Source: Mermis nigrescens (lineage: Eukaryota > Nematoda > Enoplea > Mermithida > Mermithidae). From it: a stretch of 64,000 bases of DNA. Position numbers and translations under genes: made by a program. Of the stretch, positions 35,101 to 50,500 are shown one piece after another. The notes beneath the pieces are model-generated. The model did no database searches and was not told the origin of the DNA. It worked only from the letters and a program-made list of their open reading frames with translations. Where the stretch lies: assembly GCA_036768485.1 (NCBI GenBank), contig JAVLUZ010000143.1, positions 310,001-374,000 of the forward strand, given 5' to 3'. Position 1 is the first letter of the stretch. Each line of letters starts with the position of its first letter.

Positions 35101-38100
35101 CAATGTCAAAGAAATAAACGAAAAAACGAAATAAGCTAAGTAAAGACAGGACTGTAGCCATTGTTGCGCTCGCATTTGCAGTAATGCATGTTTAAACATG
35201 CTTTTCAGTCATCCAATTCTGGTGTGGTAGGTAATATGACGGAAACTGCTGTACTTTCCGATCATAGTTTCCCACGGTCAGAGTTGAGGAAAGGTGAAAT
35301 CCCAAAATGGGGGACCAGTAAATTAAGTAGTGTCTTTGTATGAGCAGACAAATTTTTGTAGATATTTTATATAGATATATTTTTAAACATACACATTTTT
35401 ACATACTGCCAGTGTGTGACCTGCAACCGGCATGCAGTCCTAAACAGTGTTTTTTTGTGCAAAATACCTTTTTACATGTACAAAAATGGTATCCAAAGTC
35501 ATTGAACATTTTGTATGCAAATTTTTGTGTACTATTATAGTATGGTACAGTAGCGATTTAATGTGGTAAAACAGGGGTTTTCGACCTTCGGTAGCGTATC
35601 TTAGCTAATTCCTGGGTCTCTGAATATTTGACATTTTTCCATTCTAAATGCAAATTCTACTATTTTAAAGATATATAGGACAGACAATTACTGATGCGCC
35701 GAAAATTTTCAGAGATTTTACACCTTTTTACGGTTTTGTCTATCCAAAAATCTTTGTGCATGTACAAAGACAGTCCTGAAAAGTTTCTGTACATTATGAA
35801 AAATCTTTGCCGAATACAAAACCGTGGTCCTAAATGTGATAATTCGAGCCTGGATATAGTTCATAAGATTATTTGGCGCGAAGCGCGAAATTTTTATGAG
35901 CTTTTGATGAAATTACACACAAAAACTGACTGAGAAAGCTAAAACAACTTGTACTACAAATCAGAAATATTACAGATATTCTAATATGCCAATTAAATCT
36001 TGTAATAAGCACTACTGTGCTTAGAAATCCAATGCAACATCAGGATAAATTAGTCAATTTTATCTTTGAACGGCTAAATGTGCTGAGTTATTAAATAGTA
36101 CTTGTTTTGCATAAAATTTTTGAAAACAGTATAAATGGATACAAAAGATATTTAAATCTGCATAAAGATGCCTAGATTACAGAAAAATCGATTTTTGAGT
36201 GTTTAATGCCTCTGCTTAAATCTAAATACAGTATATTGGCGATGTTTTGCGCGAAGCGCTGAAAATTTTCTTGAAATTTTCTAAAAAATACTGAAAAACG
36301 ATATAATTAATATCACTTTGTCCGAGAAAGTATTTTAACATTGTATAAAAATAGCTCCAAAAATGCGCGAGCCGAAATTGATTTTTGGCAAAACCTGCAT
36401 TTATTGGCCATTTTTAGTTGCGTTTTTGCGATTTTCGACCGAAAATTCGTAATCATTTACGCCCTCTCCCATAAAAATGGCCGAAAACCATACGTGTAAC
36501 AGGAAGGGCTTTGGGAAATTCCCCACCCACTCAGGGTTGGACGTCCTCCCCACACCCTTCCCTCCAACGTCAGAAAATTTTGACCTACCCTCCCCATTTT
36601 TGGCGAAAATTTGCGCTTTGTTGGCTATTTTAGGTGCTTTTGCCATTTTTGACGTAGAATTAGAGTCGCTAATCCCCCACCCGAAATTTCTAGCCGTTAC
36701 ATGTATGCCGAGGAGCCCCTCCCGAAAATTTTGGAGCTGTTACATGCATGTTTTATAGTGACAATTTGTCTATTTACTCTTGCTTACATTCAAAAATACT
36801 GTATCACTTCGAGAAATTCTAATAGTTAGCTGCACTTTTGCCATTCACCAAAAATCGTCTGACAGTGACTTGAGTCTTGTACCCTGAGAGGGGGGTAATA
36901 AACCTCCCTCACCCCTCTCTTCGGGAATGTGTTTCCGATCCATGTAGCAAGCATGAGAATTAAAACTTAGTCATCACATGAATAATAAATTGGCACTTTG
37001 CTGTATGTAACTTTGTGTAACTGGGTACGCGACTAAAACCACAAGAAAAGTCTATAGGTAAAAATAGCCTTTGTACTGCAGATGCATTCTAAATAGTTAA
37101 TATTCAAGGGACATATTAAACTTATTCAAATTTGATTTTAACCCTCGGCGCCTCGGCACTTTTCAGGTTCGCCCTCGGCGCCGAGGCCGAGGCTTCAAAA
37201 AACGCCGAGGCTTGCCGAGGCCGAGGCCTCGGTCCGAATCACTGCGCGCCACCTATAATTAATGCATTGCTTAAATTCAGGAAGCAGCAAAATTGAGCTT
37301 AAAAGGACAACATGTCAAAATTTTCTGGCGCTTCGCGCTGGATTATTGTTTATGTACATTTTTGCCTTCTGAACCGCTCAAGATTAAGTTAGACATGGAG
37401 GACATGCATGCTTTTTTATATACGGCAAAGAATTTTCCCGATAGATAAAGACATTTCAGGACCGTCTTTGTAAATGTACAAAGATTTTTGGGAAGACGAA
37501 AAGTGTTAAAAGGTGCAAAATTCCCAAAACTTTTTGGCGCGCGCTGAAATGAGTAATTGTCTGTCCTATATATCTTTAAAATGGAAGAATTTTCAATTTT
37601 TAGTAATTTTCGGCGTCAGAAACCCAGAAATTAGCTAAATACACTACCAAAGGTCGAAAAACCTTGTTTTACAACACTAAAATCGCCACTGTACCATATT
37701 ATAGTACACAAAAATTTGCATGTACAAAATGTACAAAGACTTTCGGGGACCATCTTTGTATATGTACAAAGGAACCTTGTACAAAAAAACACTGAGGACT
37801 TGTCGAATTTTTCAGGCGCTCAACGCCGGATTTATTCATTTTCTCGGTTGTTTTTGTTTGCAAAGTACACAGATTGAGTATAAAAACAAAAGCTGAGGAG
37901 TTGTTCATGAAATGAATGCGGAGAATTCAGTTATACAGACAATCGAACGATAAATTTTTGTGTATTGTGAGATAAAATTAAAAAATTTTTGGAATTTTTT
38001 AAAAATTTTTCTTCACCATTGTAAAGAGATCATCGAGAAACCTTCGAAAATGCCCTTGTATTTTCGCCTATCTCCTGGTATTCTCGAGATATTTGACTTC

Positions 38101-41100
38101 AAAGTTTCCGATTCTCCCTGAAATAAAATCCAGGATACGGGGCTACCTACATAATGTATGCATACGTGGGCAGCAAGAAAATTCTGGGGGGGAGGTGCAA
38201 GATTTTTTTGAAGGTAAAAAAATGGCCTTAAAAATGGTGGTATGGCGATAAAAACACCATTTTTCGACGTTTCTCATCAAGCACTATCCATTGGCATCAA
38301 AAAATTGCGAAAAAAACGAAAAAAATTTTCAAAAATTGAATTCTGGGGGTATTTTGATTTCTGGGGGGTATTTTGTTTCTGGGGGGTGCATACCCCCAAC
38401 CCCCACGCCCAGGTGTGAATGTATGTATATACAAAAAAAAGCTTAAAAACCATATTTTTGTCCAGGCACCCCTCAAAGTTTCTTTGGCCCCTCCCCTACC
38501 GCAAAAGTATTCTTACCCTTCAGATCTTGCAAAAAAATTTCGAAAATATCAAGATTTAAAATTTTTGGGATCTACATGTATTTTGTTGAGTTTTGATGAA
38601 TTTTCCATGAAAATTTTATAATGTTCATATCGACTAGGAAGAAAAAGCATCGTCAGAAACAAAAGACGATATTTATGTTTAAAGTGTATCCATCCTCTTT
38701 GAGCCCAAAATTGGCAGTTTAGGAAAATTTTCCAATTGAACCCCCACCCAGAATTACCAAGCTGCGCATGTTTGCGTAACTTTACACATTAAATAAACAA
38801 CCCTTACATACGCATAGTACAATGTGAACTAAGGAGAATACTCAAAGGACGCTTGCAAACAAGCTTGCGTGAAAGACCGATTTTATCACCATATTGTTTT
38901 GAATATATCGCTATTCCATTACAGCAAAATTTGACCAGTAAATCATCCCAAATATTTTCGAAAAAATCTTTTAGGAAGAAGAATTGGCGTTAATTCAAGG
39001 CTTCGGACATACCATAATTTTCAAGCTTAAATAAATTGAACGAATAAAATGAACTTACATACAGTCTTCGTCCTTTTCGATTTGCTGTCGCAAGCAAGGC
39101 CAAGAACTTCAATTTCAACTACTGGGCTGACTATGCCTTTACCTCTATCTTTGCGACATAGATGACGGCCGGCTATAACCTGAATGGAACAAGCGATTCA
39201 AAAAATTGAATCAATCATCGAAGCTTCATCTGAAGGCTTTAAATAATTCGCTTTGTTGAAAATTACACATTAACAATAAAGCAAAAAAGGAAATAGTAAA
39301 CAAAAATATACAAAAATGCGTCACATGTAAAAATATGCTCAACTATTATGCTAAAATTAAACAAAAAAAGAAAGGCATCCCTTCGAAGATAAATCGACAA
39401 AATCAAAAATGCGGCAAAGCTAGTCGAACATTTTCAACGCTTAGGTTTAGAAAAGCCAATGACCTACACAGAAACTGAACCAAATATTTTTGAGACATCC
39501 ATAATTCATTTATGTATGTGTTTTTTATACACATTAGATTATCGATTGAAGTTTAATCGGGCTATTAAGTGAGGACAAACTGTTATGAACCAAGGGTACC
39601 TAACAGTAAGCCAATTTTGAATACATATGTATATACATAAAATATAATTGACAAAATTTCCAATGCGCAATAATGCAATAATCTCTAATGCAAAAAGTAA
39701 ATTACACATGTACAGATCGAAAGCAAAAAATAATTTAACATGTAAAAAAGACCGACATGCACACATACACACTGGGAGGCACACCAGAGCAAGGGGGTGA
39801 GAGGGGGTATTGCCCCCCCCCCTGAGCTCTGAAAAACTGATAGCTAGACAGCGATTTTGGCCGAAAAAGCATTGCTGTATAGCCTTTTTGGGCTCGGAAA
39901 TTTAGCTATACAGCCTTTTTGGGCTCAGAAAACTAGCAATATAGTCTTTTTTTGAGCTCAGAAATGCTATTTAGTTGTCTTTTCTGAGTTTTAAAAGGAT
40001 GTATAGCTAATTCTCGACTCCAAAAAGTAATTAATAGCTATTTTTAGTACAAAAAGACTGTATGGCTGTTTGTGAATCCAAAAAAGGCTCTATAGCTAGT
40101 TTTCTGAGACCAAAAGCGCTATACAGCTAATATTCTGACCCAAAAGGACTACAGAGCCGTTTTTACGAAGCACATAGCTATCTAGCAATTTTCGGTTTTC
40201 ACCCCGCTGAAAGTTTGACCTTGCGCACCTATGCTGGAAGGGGTATGAGGGGGATATCCGCCTATTAGGACTTTCGAATAGTATACTCCCTCGGGCAATT
40301 TCGGACCAAAACATATTGCTCGAGCCATACATGGGCAAAGACCGGTCTTCCCATTGATACCAGCTGCCCAATTTTTCTGTTGTTTGTCCATTCACAAAGT
40401 GGTTGTTTAGTTGGCAGATTGATTATTTTATGGTTGAATAGTTAACTAATGGTTGTTTGACTGATGATTAATTATTGGTTGCTAGTCATTAGTTGATTGG
40501 ATGATTGATTAAATCATTTTCGCGTATTTTCCTAGATTCATCCTTCTCTTTCTTCTTCTTATTCTGATTGATTAACTGATTAAAGTTGGTTTTAGAATCG
40601 TTTTTGCGTATTCCATCATTTTTCTTCGATTTGTATGGCATGTTGCAAAATTTTCCATTTATACTTGCAGGTCTTCCCACTGATACCGAACCAGCCCCCC
40701 ATTGATACCGGATCGAATTATTGCACAATTTGTCCATGTATGGCTCGAACCATGAAAAAGGTGAAACGACGTTTAATAGCATAATTTCAATAAAATAATC
40801 ATTTTTTTTGGCATTAAAGGCTGTCATTCAGGAGCTTTTCTTCCATTATTTTGCACATATTTGATGTTTAAGGTCATTCCATTATCCTTATTGTTATTTG
40901 TTTTCATTCAAAATTAACCACTACTGTTGGTGAAGAAATGTTTGACATAAAATAATAAAAAATTGCTTATTTAATCCCCCCAGCCACGGAATTCGATTTA
41001 CCTCCTCCCGACCGCATGCATGTATGCCATAATTGTAAAAAATATCAGTAACTTCAATTAATGATGTTGCCATTATGTAAATAATGAACAATTTTTGAAG

Positions 41101-41510
41101 CCGAAGAGGCGCTAGACATTTTAGCAAAAGTTTTACAATCTTCTTATGAAAAAATAAATTTAACGATTTTCTAAAAAACAATTTTATCTTGATCACTTAG
41201 CAAAAAATTGACGTTGTAAGTACAGAGCTGAAATTAAGATGAAAATGATCAAGAAAGAACCATTTGCCAGATGTTTGCCATCCTATTCCGTCCCTTACGC
41301 GCCCAAAGCCTAATATGCAAGTTAGAGAAGTAAAGAAGTTCAGGTTAAAATCGTTTACTCAAGATCAAAATCACGAACTGATCAATGATAAAGAAAAAAT
41401 TATTTAATGGAAACTCACGAGGATATTACCCAAATACTTGTTTGTTTTTTCTAAATCGATCAGTTTGCTGTAAATAAAAAGTCTAAAAACCGATATAAAT
41501 TATGTACTAC

Positions 41511-41598
<88 letters not shown>

Positions 41599-44500
41599 AA
41601 ATTTATATATTTACTTCTATAGTCACTGTAATCAACGATTGGCTTGGCAGTGATCCAACTTTATCTGAGTCAACATTAGCCAGATGACGCAAAGAAGGCG
41701 GCTTCAAAACGTAACCACACATGCCATTAGCCAAAAATTTTCCCTGATTTAACTGCATTGCCTTATCTGCATTTTTGGAACAGACGAGTCAGTAAAAAAG
41801 GTACACAGTAGGTACATACGAAATGAAACATTCTCACAAAAACATCTTCGAATTAAATTGTCCTTAAAATAACGTTTTTATGCAATTTTGTATAAAAAGT
41901 TGTATAAGAACTATTTTTTTCCAAAAAATATATAAAATATATATTTTAAAACTTTTTTAACATCCACTTTGAACTGTAGTAACCATACGTATATATCTTC
42001 TATACATGTACATATAATCCATAATTTTGAAGCTGACTTCATTTTTAAGCATACACTGTCACAATAAAGCGCTTGCCATCTTATGCCTTGCTTACCGAAA
42101 ATTCTGGATAGGTATTGTATAAAGAAATTCAAATTACTTAGTAACTCAGAATACAAATAAAAGTTGGAAAACCATTTGGAAAATTTTTCCTGGAAATCGT
42201 AAAAAATGACGCACAAGCATTAAAAATTTATCTAACATCAGAAGAGATCATTATCAGGCATTTGATAATTCAATGCGACCATTTGAACTCCACAACACCA
42301 CATTGGAATCGGATTGAAATTCGCCGAAGTTAAACGACTTGCATTCGGATAAACGCGAGACAATTGTACAAGATTAAATTTTGCCAGACCTGTAAGAAAT
42401 ATATGCATTTAATAAGTATGCATGTACATGTAATGTAGTTACAGGTCCGTAGCCAAGGGGGAAATTGCTCCCCCCGAATCCTAAAAATTTTTTCTCTCAC
42501 AAGGGTCCCCAAAGGAAGGAACAAGAAATGACAAATTCTCGAAGAGCATTTAAAAGGTCGCCAGAACGGAAATTTTTTGCATACTTTTGCGGATTAATTG
42601 TTTCTGTATGGTTTTTGTCTGTTAAATCGTTCAACTTTGAGTCAGACATGGAGAAAATGTAGCATTTTTCCGGCGCTTCACGCTAAATCACTAATTTTCT
42701 GCTTATTTTTTTCACAGAGCACATCGAGTACAAATGGGAAAATTTAAGAAATTGTTCACGGACTGTACAATGAGAAATCAGTTGCGCTAATAGTTTAAGC
42801 GATATATTTTTTGTTGATGAGTATGAAATACATTGATAAATATTTAAATTTTTTCGACCTTTTTCTTCACCATTGTGTAGTGCTCGTTATGAAACGTCAA
42901 AAATGCCCTTATTTTTGACTACTCCCTAATTATTCTCGAGATATCTTACTTTCAAAAATTTTTTGTCCCCCACCCCTCCCCCTGAAATAAAATCCTGGCT
43001 ACGGGCCTGTGTATGTATGTATACGTACTCTTGTATCAATATCATATCGGAAATTTCTAGAAATAAGAACTCTTAAATTTTTCATTTTCGTACGAATTTA
43101 CAACTTGAATTCATTTATACACAGAATGACGATAAAAGACAAATCTTAGTGCAGATAGTTGAGTGATATACATACACATTATAAATTGAATATGCATATC
43201 ACATATCGAATATGCACATGAGGGCCTGCGTTAGCTTATGTTCTCTCGACTTCCCAGAAGACAGGGGCATTGTAATAGGACATTTTACGAAAAGAGTAAA
43301 AGACTTGCTCATTGAATATTCGTGTGTGTGTGTGTGCATGTAAATTACATAATAACCTGAAAAAAGGATTGAAATATTTACAAACCTAATGAAATTATAT
43401 GAACATGACTACTTTAAAAAGTGGTATTTAGCTGTTGGCATCCAATTCATTTTTAAATCGGAGCGAAACCAACGAGCACAAATGCAAAGTAGATTCGATT
43501 CTTTAGATATTTAATCTGTTTTGCATCAACTGTATCATGCTGTAGTCAAAATAAAACAACATATTAAACGTTACATAATGTTATGCATAGTCTGCTCATC
43601 GCTGAATATCAAACTGCGCAGATTAAAAATTATAAATAATGAAAATTTAAAGCTCAGCGAAGCGAAATACATACAAAACTAAGCGTACCTTTCTCCACAT
43701 ACTTGTCCAACTTGGAATCGCTGAACGATATCATTTCAAAGTAATAACCAGGAATACCTGTAAAACGAGCACTTATCGTCTATGACAAATAAAAGAAAAG
43801 ATATAAGTATGTAAGAAATATGAAATGTAACACTCCATAACTGCTGCTCCCCATCCTTAAAGAATAAGATTGATCCACCTTCCTTTCAGGACAAAAATAC
43901 GTTTTTTGGTCCAATCAGAATATAAGGATTAGCTTTTAGTAGAACACGCTGGTTCAACCGAATGGGGTCAACCAGAATATCCCACTACAACCACATGTGC
44001 AAGCACGAGAGAGGGGTGAGAAAAATGGTTACAGCCATAGATGCACAGCGTGTCGATCAGATGGAGGGGGTCAGCTGGTCTACGGTGGTCAAAAATTGAG
44101 CTGTTTCGGGCAAAAATGACCTATAAAATTAGAATAAGAGCTAAAGTAGCATTAAAACTACGTTTTTAACAGTTTTTGGCTTTCATTTTGCCTCATTGTT
44201 CCCGAGAACTCCCCAATTTTTCCATTCTGGAGGTCTAGATAATACATGGGCAGCAAGAAAATTCTAGGGAGGAGAGTGAGATCGCCAAAAATTGTCAAAA
44301 ATATTACTAAAATAGAATTCTGGATAGTCTACAGTAAGCCGCGGGGTTTTCAATTTCTGGGGGTGTATACCCCTAAACCCCCACTCCCATGTCTGTTCTA
44401 GACCCCAAATCCCTCCCCCGTGCATGTCTAGTTATACCCCCCACTAAAGGGTCGAAAAATGAGGTTCTGTCGAGCAATTTTAACCCATTTTAACAGTGTG

Positions 44501-47500
44501 TTTCAAGCAATTCGGACAAAATAACTAAAACGTGGTTTAGTGTTAAAAATCCTGAATTTCACTCTCCCTGACCGACCACATGTTCCTGACGTTACCCTCC
44601 CGGACTAACCCAACCTTATGCATCGATGAACAAGCCTGCTTTAGCGAGTGCGAGAAAAGAGCAATTGCTGATGGCCCCATTCACCCTGTCTCAACAAATG
44701 GTTAACTGATTCCACTAATAAATGAGGAAAAATAGTGATGGCCGTTGTTCAGAACCAAGGAGGTAATCCAGAGACAATCATATAATAAATGAGTCATGCA
44801 CAAGTTTTTCTACAACCTAAAAAACAACCACCTTTCTTTCGCTTCTTAAAATGCCATTTTCGACCAAACAAGACGATGAATTTCAATTTTAAATTGTATT
44901 TTTACAGAAAAATCTTGTTTTTGAACCTGTTTCATTTTTAGTTTTTGTTTATTGAGTATGTATCAAATTTATTTATAAATATTTGAAACATGCATGTTTT
45001 TTGAATAGATGTTATGCGTTATGTTCCCAAAATTTATGAGTAACACATTGCGTTTTTCCAAAATGACTTGAAATACCTGCTCAATTTAACGAAATTCAAA
45101 GATTGGGTAGAACTGAACTCCCCTATCACTCCTCCTTCATATGCCCACGTAAGTTGTTGCATACAATTTTGAGCCTTACCATTACATACATAAATACATA
45201 CGTACATAAGTACATACATACATACATACATTCATACATACATACATACATATATACATACATACATACATACATACATACATACATACATACATACATA
45301 CATACATACATGCAAGTAGTATAGCATGGTTCCCTAGCCCGCAAAGCTGCGTCCCTAGCGTGCAACACAAAGTATATACGGCTATGTTTTGTGTTATAGG
45401 CCCCGCCCACCCGATCGCAGAGCAGCAGCCTCTCCTGTTATAGCATAGGCGGAGTAGCGCCCTGGTTGTGCCCTGGCTTGCGCCCTGGCTTTTCTCTCAG
45501 GGCGCAATGATGAGGCATGGGGGAAGGGGAAGCTGAGCAAGCCAATGATTTAACATACATACTGTAAGGTGCATACCTACACGATTAAAAAATTGGCGAA
45601 ACAGTGTGCGTAATAAGCGCATTGACGAAGCATTTTTTGCAGCTGGTAATATCGCGCGTTGGCAGCCTGTTTGGAATTTATAATAAGGATTACTGGCGAA
45701 GCTACATAGACTGAAACATGATGAATATAATAAGCGCATTGGCAGCGAATTTATAATAAGCACATTGGCGAAGACAAGTAATATCGCGTATTGGCAGCGA
45801 ATTTATAATAAGCGCATTTTGCTCAAATATGCAATGACTATATTGCTATTTTGACTGCCGCATGATGCTTTAAAATATCATTTTTAATAAAGCAAATAAT
45901 GTAGAGGATGGTTAGAGTGCATAACATTGCAATACAACTCAAAATCTCATTGGAAATGATATTCAAATCTTCTTTATGTCTGCATTTTATATCGCTTTCC
46001 AAACACCTGCCTTCAATTTTAATTCCATTAAAATGCTCATCAATTTTCAAACAGCTTTTACATTTAGGCACAAATTTCATAGACTAAAGTTTTGGTAAGC
46101 ATGTTGTCAAATTTTTCCAATTGGAAACTTGAAAATCACAGCTGTCTCTCAAAATCATGTTTTGGACTGATCTTGGAAGCCTACTATAGTCTGCTAAATT
46201 ATGACACACTACCGTAGACTCATTTGCATAATCATCACAGTATGCGTCAATTCCATATGTAAAATGCCAAACCACTAGCAAGAAAATCATTTTTTATATT
46301 TTCTGGTCAATGGTTTGTATTTATAACCTACTGGCGTCTAAAATGCAATTTAACTATAGTCTTGCCAAATTCAAAAGGCACAGGTTTATCTTGATCACTT
46401 TTAATGTTCACTTCAATGGTATTGAATGATTTTTTGAGCACAGGTATATAATGTGGAGTAATATATGCATGATTAACAATATCCATATATTTTCCTTCTA
46501 TATTCACAACCTGCAGAAGTGGTGCAAAAACATTTCCAACGATTTGAGGTTCAACTATATCACAATACACGTAAAAATTATGCATTCCACCCAGCATGTC
46601 AGGAGAATGATGGGCAGCTATGATTAATTCTTGTGCGACAGTATAATTTATATCGCTAAGCTGACTTTCTAGAAATCCTAGCATATACATTAAATGCTTT
46701 GTCAGCTTTACACTTCGAATATATTCAGTATTGATTGTTAAGTGACAAAATTTTCGATTTTCATCATACTTTATACCGAAATATTGCATGTATTCAAATT
46801 TTTCTTTCAAACTAACCATTTTTATTCCCTCACTGATTGTTTTAACAAGATCATGTATATTTAGATATCTTGCTCGAGGAATAAGCATTTTTATTCGAAC
46901 ATTATTTTTTAAATCGTAAAATTGTATCATATTCTGCTCCTCAGCAACATTGTGCCATGTATTTGCATAAATTATTTCGGATAACCCAACATCCCAGTCA
47001 CCAGTTAATGCGATTTGTCTAGGCAGATTGGTAACAAATGTGGCTGCAGTATTTGTTTCTTGGGAATTGCTCGGAAGCGTTACGTAAAACTGTTTTGTAT
47101 CAATTCTAGTTTATTAAAGTATTTATTAATTTTTTTACTGAGCATAGACAGAACAATGTTTGTGAAACTTATGCCTTGGCTCATGCAGACCAAAAAGTAG
47201 ATACACATATGACCACAGCTAATTGAAAAAAGCCCTTGTACTTGCATATTATTGTATGTACATGAGAGTGCATTATCAGAAATGTATTGATGTAATTGAA
47301 TATTTGGTTCTAACCCATAGCTGTCAAAATAGTTGCAATGCTTCTTATTTTGGAAATAAATTGCGACCCAGTGCGATCCTGGTTCCTTACTGGAGTCCAA
47401 ATTTACAACCAGAGCCGCAGGGTAATTTTTTATAGGTGGTAGAAGATCTATGGGGAAAACGCCTGCAAATATATTATTATGTCTGAGAATTTTGAATATT

Positions 47501-50500
47501 TCAATAGTGTTCATGTTTATGCATCATAGTCATGAAACGTGTTTCGATTTTTATCAATCATTATTAAGTTATCAAATTCAGCATATATAATGATTTCAAT
47601 GCCAGAATCTGGCAAGTTTTCAGAAAACCTAACAGCGATGCTCGTTGTTCCTTCACGAACTAGGTCCCAGTGTCCTCCATCATCTGCATCAGGGGTCAAA
47701 TCGAACACAAAGAAGCAGTGACTTGTTTTAAAATCTTCTCTGCTAATAAAATTACCTTCGTGCCCAATATCTAATGCATCAAACATCTGAGTATAAGCTT
47801 GCAAGTACCTGTCATGTTTAAATGAAATGCTGAGTGGGTAAGCAGGATATGTTATACCTCCACACGTTACTTTTACACCATTTATGCTGAACGGTTTGAA
47901 GTTGAATGGCGATTTTGCCAAGTTGCCTCCATAAGCACTGCCTTCAACACAGGCAAACACTATACGCCTAGGCAGCTGACCAGTGAACAATGTATAATTG
48001 GGCGTTTCTCTCACAGGATTTGAAATGTGCAAATTAGTCAAAGCTACACGCCTTATGGGATATTTTGCTGTATATGAAAGCATTGTTTGCTCAAGGGCTA
48101 AATTCACAGTGTCCAAAACCTCAACTTTTCGAATAAATAATTTCATTTGGGAGACTTTTAAGTCAAGGCTGACATCCTCAAAGCACTGCAAAACAAATGC
48201 ATTATTATTTCTGTGCAATTCTAGGCGGAAATCGGTAAAATTAACTAAATATCTGTCTTACAAGAACATGTCAATGTGCAGTGGGCCGCGACTTCCACAA
48301 CATTTTCATCTTTGAACATTTTTGAACGTTTCTTGAAAGCTTCATTCTCTTTTGTGTCAACATCGCCTCCACCTTCATGAAAGTACAGCGCAGATTGCAA
48401 GTGTGAATGTTTGGCATCGTATCCATAATTCAATTCAGTTTCGAAATATGATCTATATGCATATTTATCAGAGCTGTCAAAAACTAATTTGCCTCCTAAA
48501 AAGCATTTTACTTGCTTGAAGAAAGTCTTACCAATAAGATTGATTGGCGCATAGTCAGGCACTGCTGCTCCAGCAGCAACAACTGGTTTTTTGATTCTCA
48601 GAAGCATATAAATGTAGTTTTTATTGAGCTGAATATAATGTGGATCAGGAGGTCCTCTAAATTCATAGGGCCCCTCATTGGTTATAGGATTTGTAGGTTG
48701 AATTTCGTGCCAAAAACCGCGTTTTATCACTACTTGAGTAGAAAAGGTCCAATTCAGTTTTAGTACTGGGAATAGATTTTCCGTTTACGAGAGCCATGTT
48801 TTTGTTCGAAAAAGCATCAATCATGCTAGTATTTATAGACTTTGGGCGACTACCAAGACCCTCTCCTTGCTGCTGCTGAAGGGCATGAGAGGCTTCATCA
48901 AAAAGTTGTGCAGCTTCTTGCTTTGAGTGTTCTTTAGTAGACTCAAAAAGCGGTTTTCCTCGGGCCAAGTCAGATGCTATGTTTGAACCTGCAACTAGAG
49001 CATGTTTTCCAACTTGCTTACCAATTGACTGCAAAACTGGGACTGCAATTCTGAAAAGCGAACGAAAAAGCTGTGAAGACCCACGCCCCGCTGGTAGGGG
49101 ATGCCTTTATACCCCTCCAACCCATAACCTGTTTGGGCAGCCTGCCGTGTGTAGTAGTACAACCAAATGTTGTAATCGTTAGGATTGAATTGAACGTGCA
49201 TTTTTGTAATTTTGTTTGAAGGAATTAAATATGATAAGTATTTATAGACTTTCATCCCATTCGAATTCACTACCTGCAGCAAAAATCTCCTTACCTTGTC
49301 TATTTGCTATACTTTCCAGTGGAACATTTGTGCGATTAAACACTTTCAGCAATTCTTTTGTGCCAGGATGCCTACTTATTTTCTTACGCTCACGTGCAAG
49401 ATCATTAACTAAATCTGTAATGTTTGAGCTTTCAATTTTATTGCCATCTATCACAAGCTCGCCATTAGGCTCAATTTCAATAAATGGATTTGTACAAATG
49501 TAGTGAAGAAGGAGTTTGGCCTTTGGAATCTGATTTTTTGGCATACCAACGAGCACATCTTCATCACTCAAAGCATTTTTTGCATCTTTAACTATACTAG
49601 CTCTATATGGCTGCTGCTTTTGTTCATATAGTCGTTTAAATCTGTTAAGCGCCTGATTGTATTTCATGAGTTTTATTTCAGGAGCTACACTTTTGCTATG
49701 CAAAACTTTTTGCATTTTATTATCCAAGGAATCTAGCACAACATCAATAGGTTTAGTCCGCTCACTGATTTCAGCAGGTATAAGAATCATCTTTTCAGTA
49801 TGTTTCATTTTCTACCAACTATTGCATCAGCTAACAAACTACCAGCTATTGTAAGTATAGGAGAAAGTAAAAGAGGAAGGAAACCACCTTCCTGTATTAT
49901 AATATCTTTCTTTTGTTTTGTAGTTGCCTGCCAATTCTTTGCCAGGTATATTATTTGATTCTGATATCTTCGAGGTTTATTTATATCCTTCTCAGCAAAA
50001 TGAATATTACCATTCATAAAGTTGTTTGCACAGTCACAGAGACAAAGGATTTGATCTTTGCTGGCAGTATTTATAATAGCGGTTCTTTGAGGTTTTTTTG
50101 CTTGACTTAGGAGATGTAAACAACCAATATTGCGTGTTAATCGTTCTTTACCCATTTTTTGTTGCAATGTCTCTACTAGTATTTATAGATTTTTGCACAT
50201 AAACAGTTGGATGAGGGCTAAAAATATTTGTTTTAAGCCTGAGCTCATCTCTAGTATTTTGAGTTAGATCAATTAAAAGGTAACCATGTGGCTGAGAAGT
50301 AGCATCTGAATAGGCTTCTAGAAAATATTTAGCGTTGGCAGGATAGAGCTGCCTAGACAGCATTTGTGCCTGTAGCTGATCAGCACGGTGTTTGAATAAA
50401 ACTATATAATCAGAGTTGATGCGTGAAGTTCTTAGACCATCGAAAAAAACGTTTTGAACGATGTGTATAATGCTAATGTTCCAATGATGACAACTCATCG

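Noticed and set aside
45034..45410. Met-Tyr-Val-Cys repeat frames
   Set aside because: CATA microsatellite read in frame.
50066..50077. Additional TATA-like AGTATTTATAAT inside the 49,805-50,155 gene
   Set aside because: No start codon lies at the expected distance on the minus strand; encodes IINTA, may be chance.
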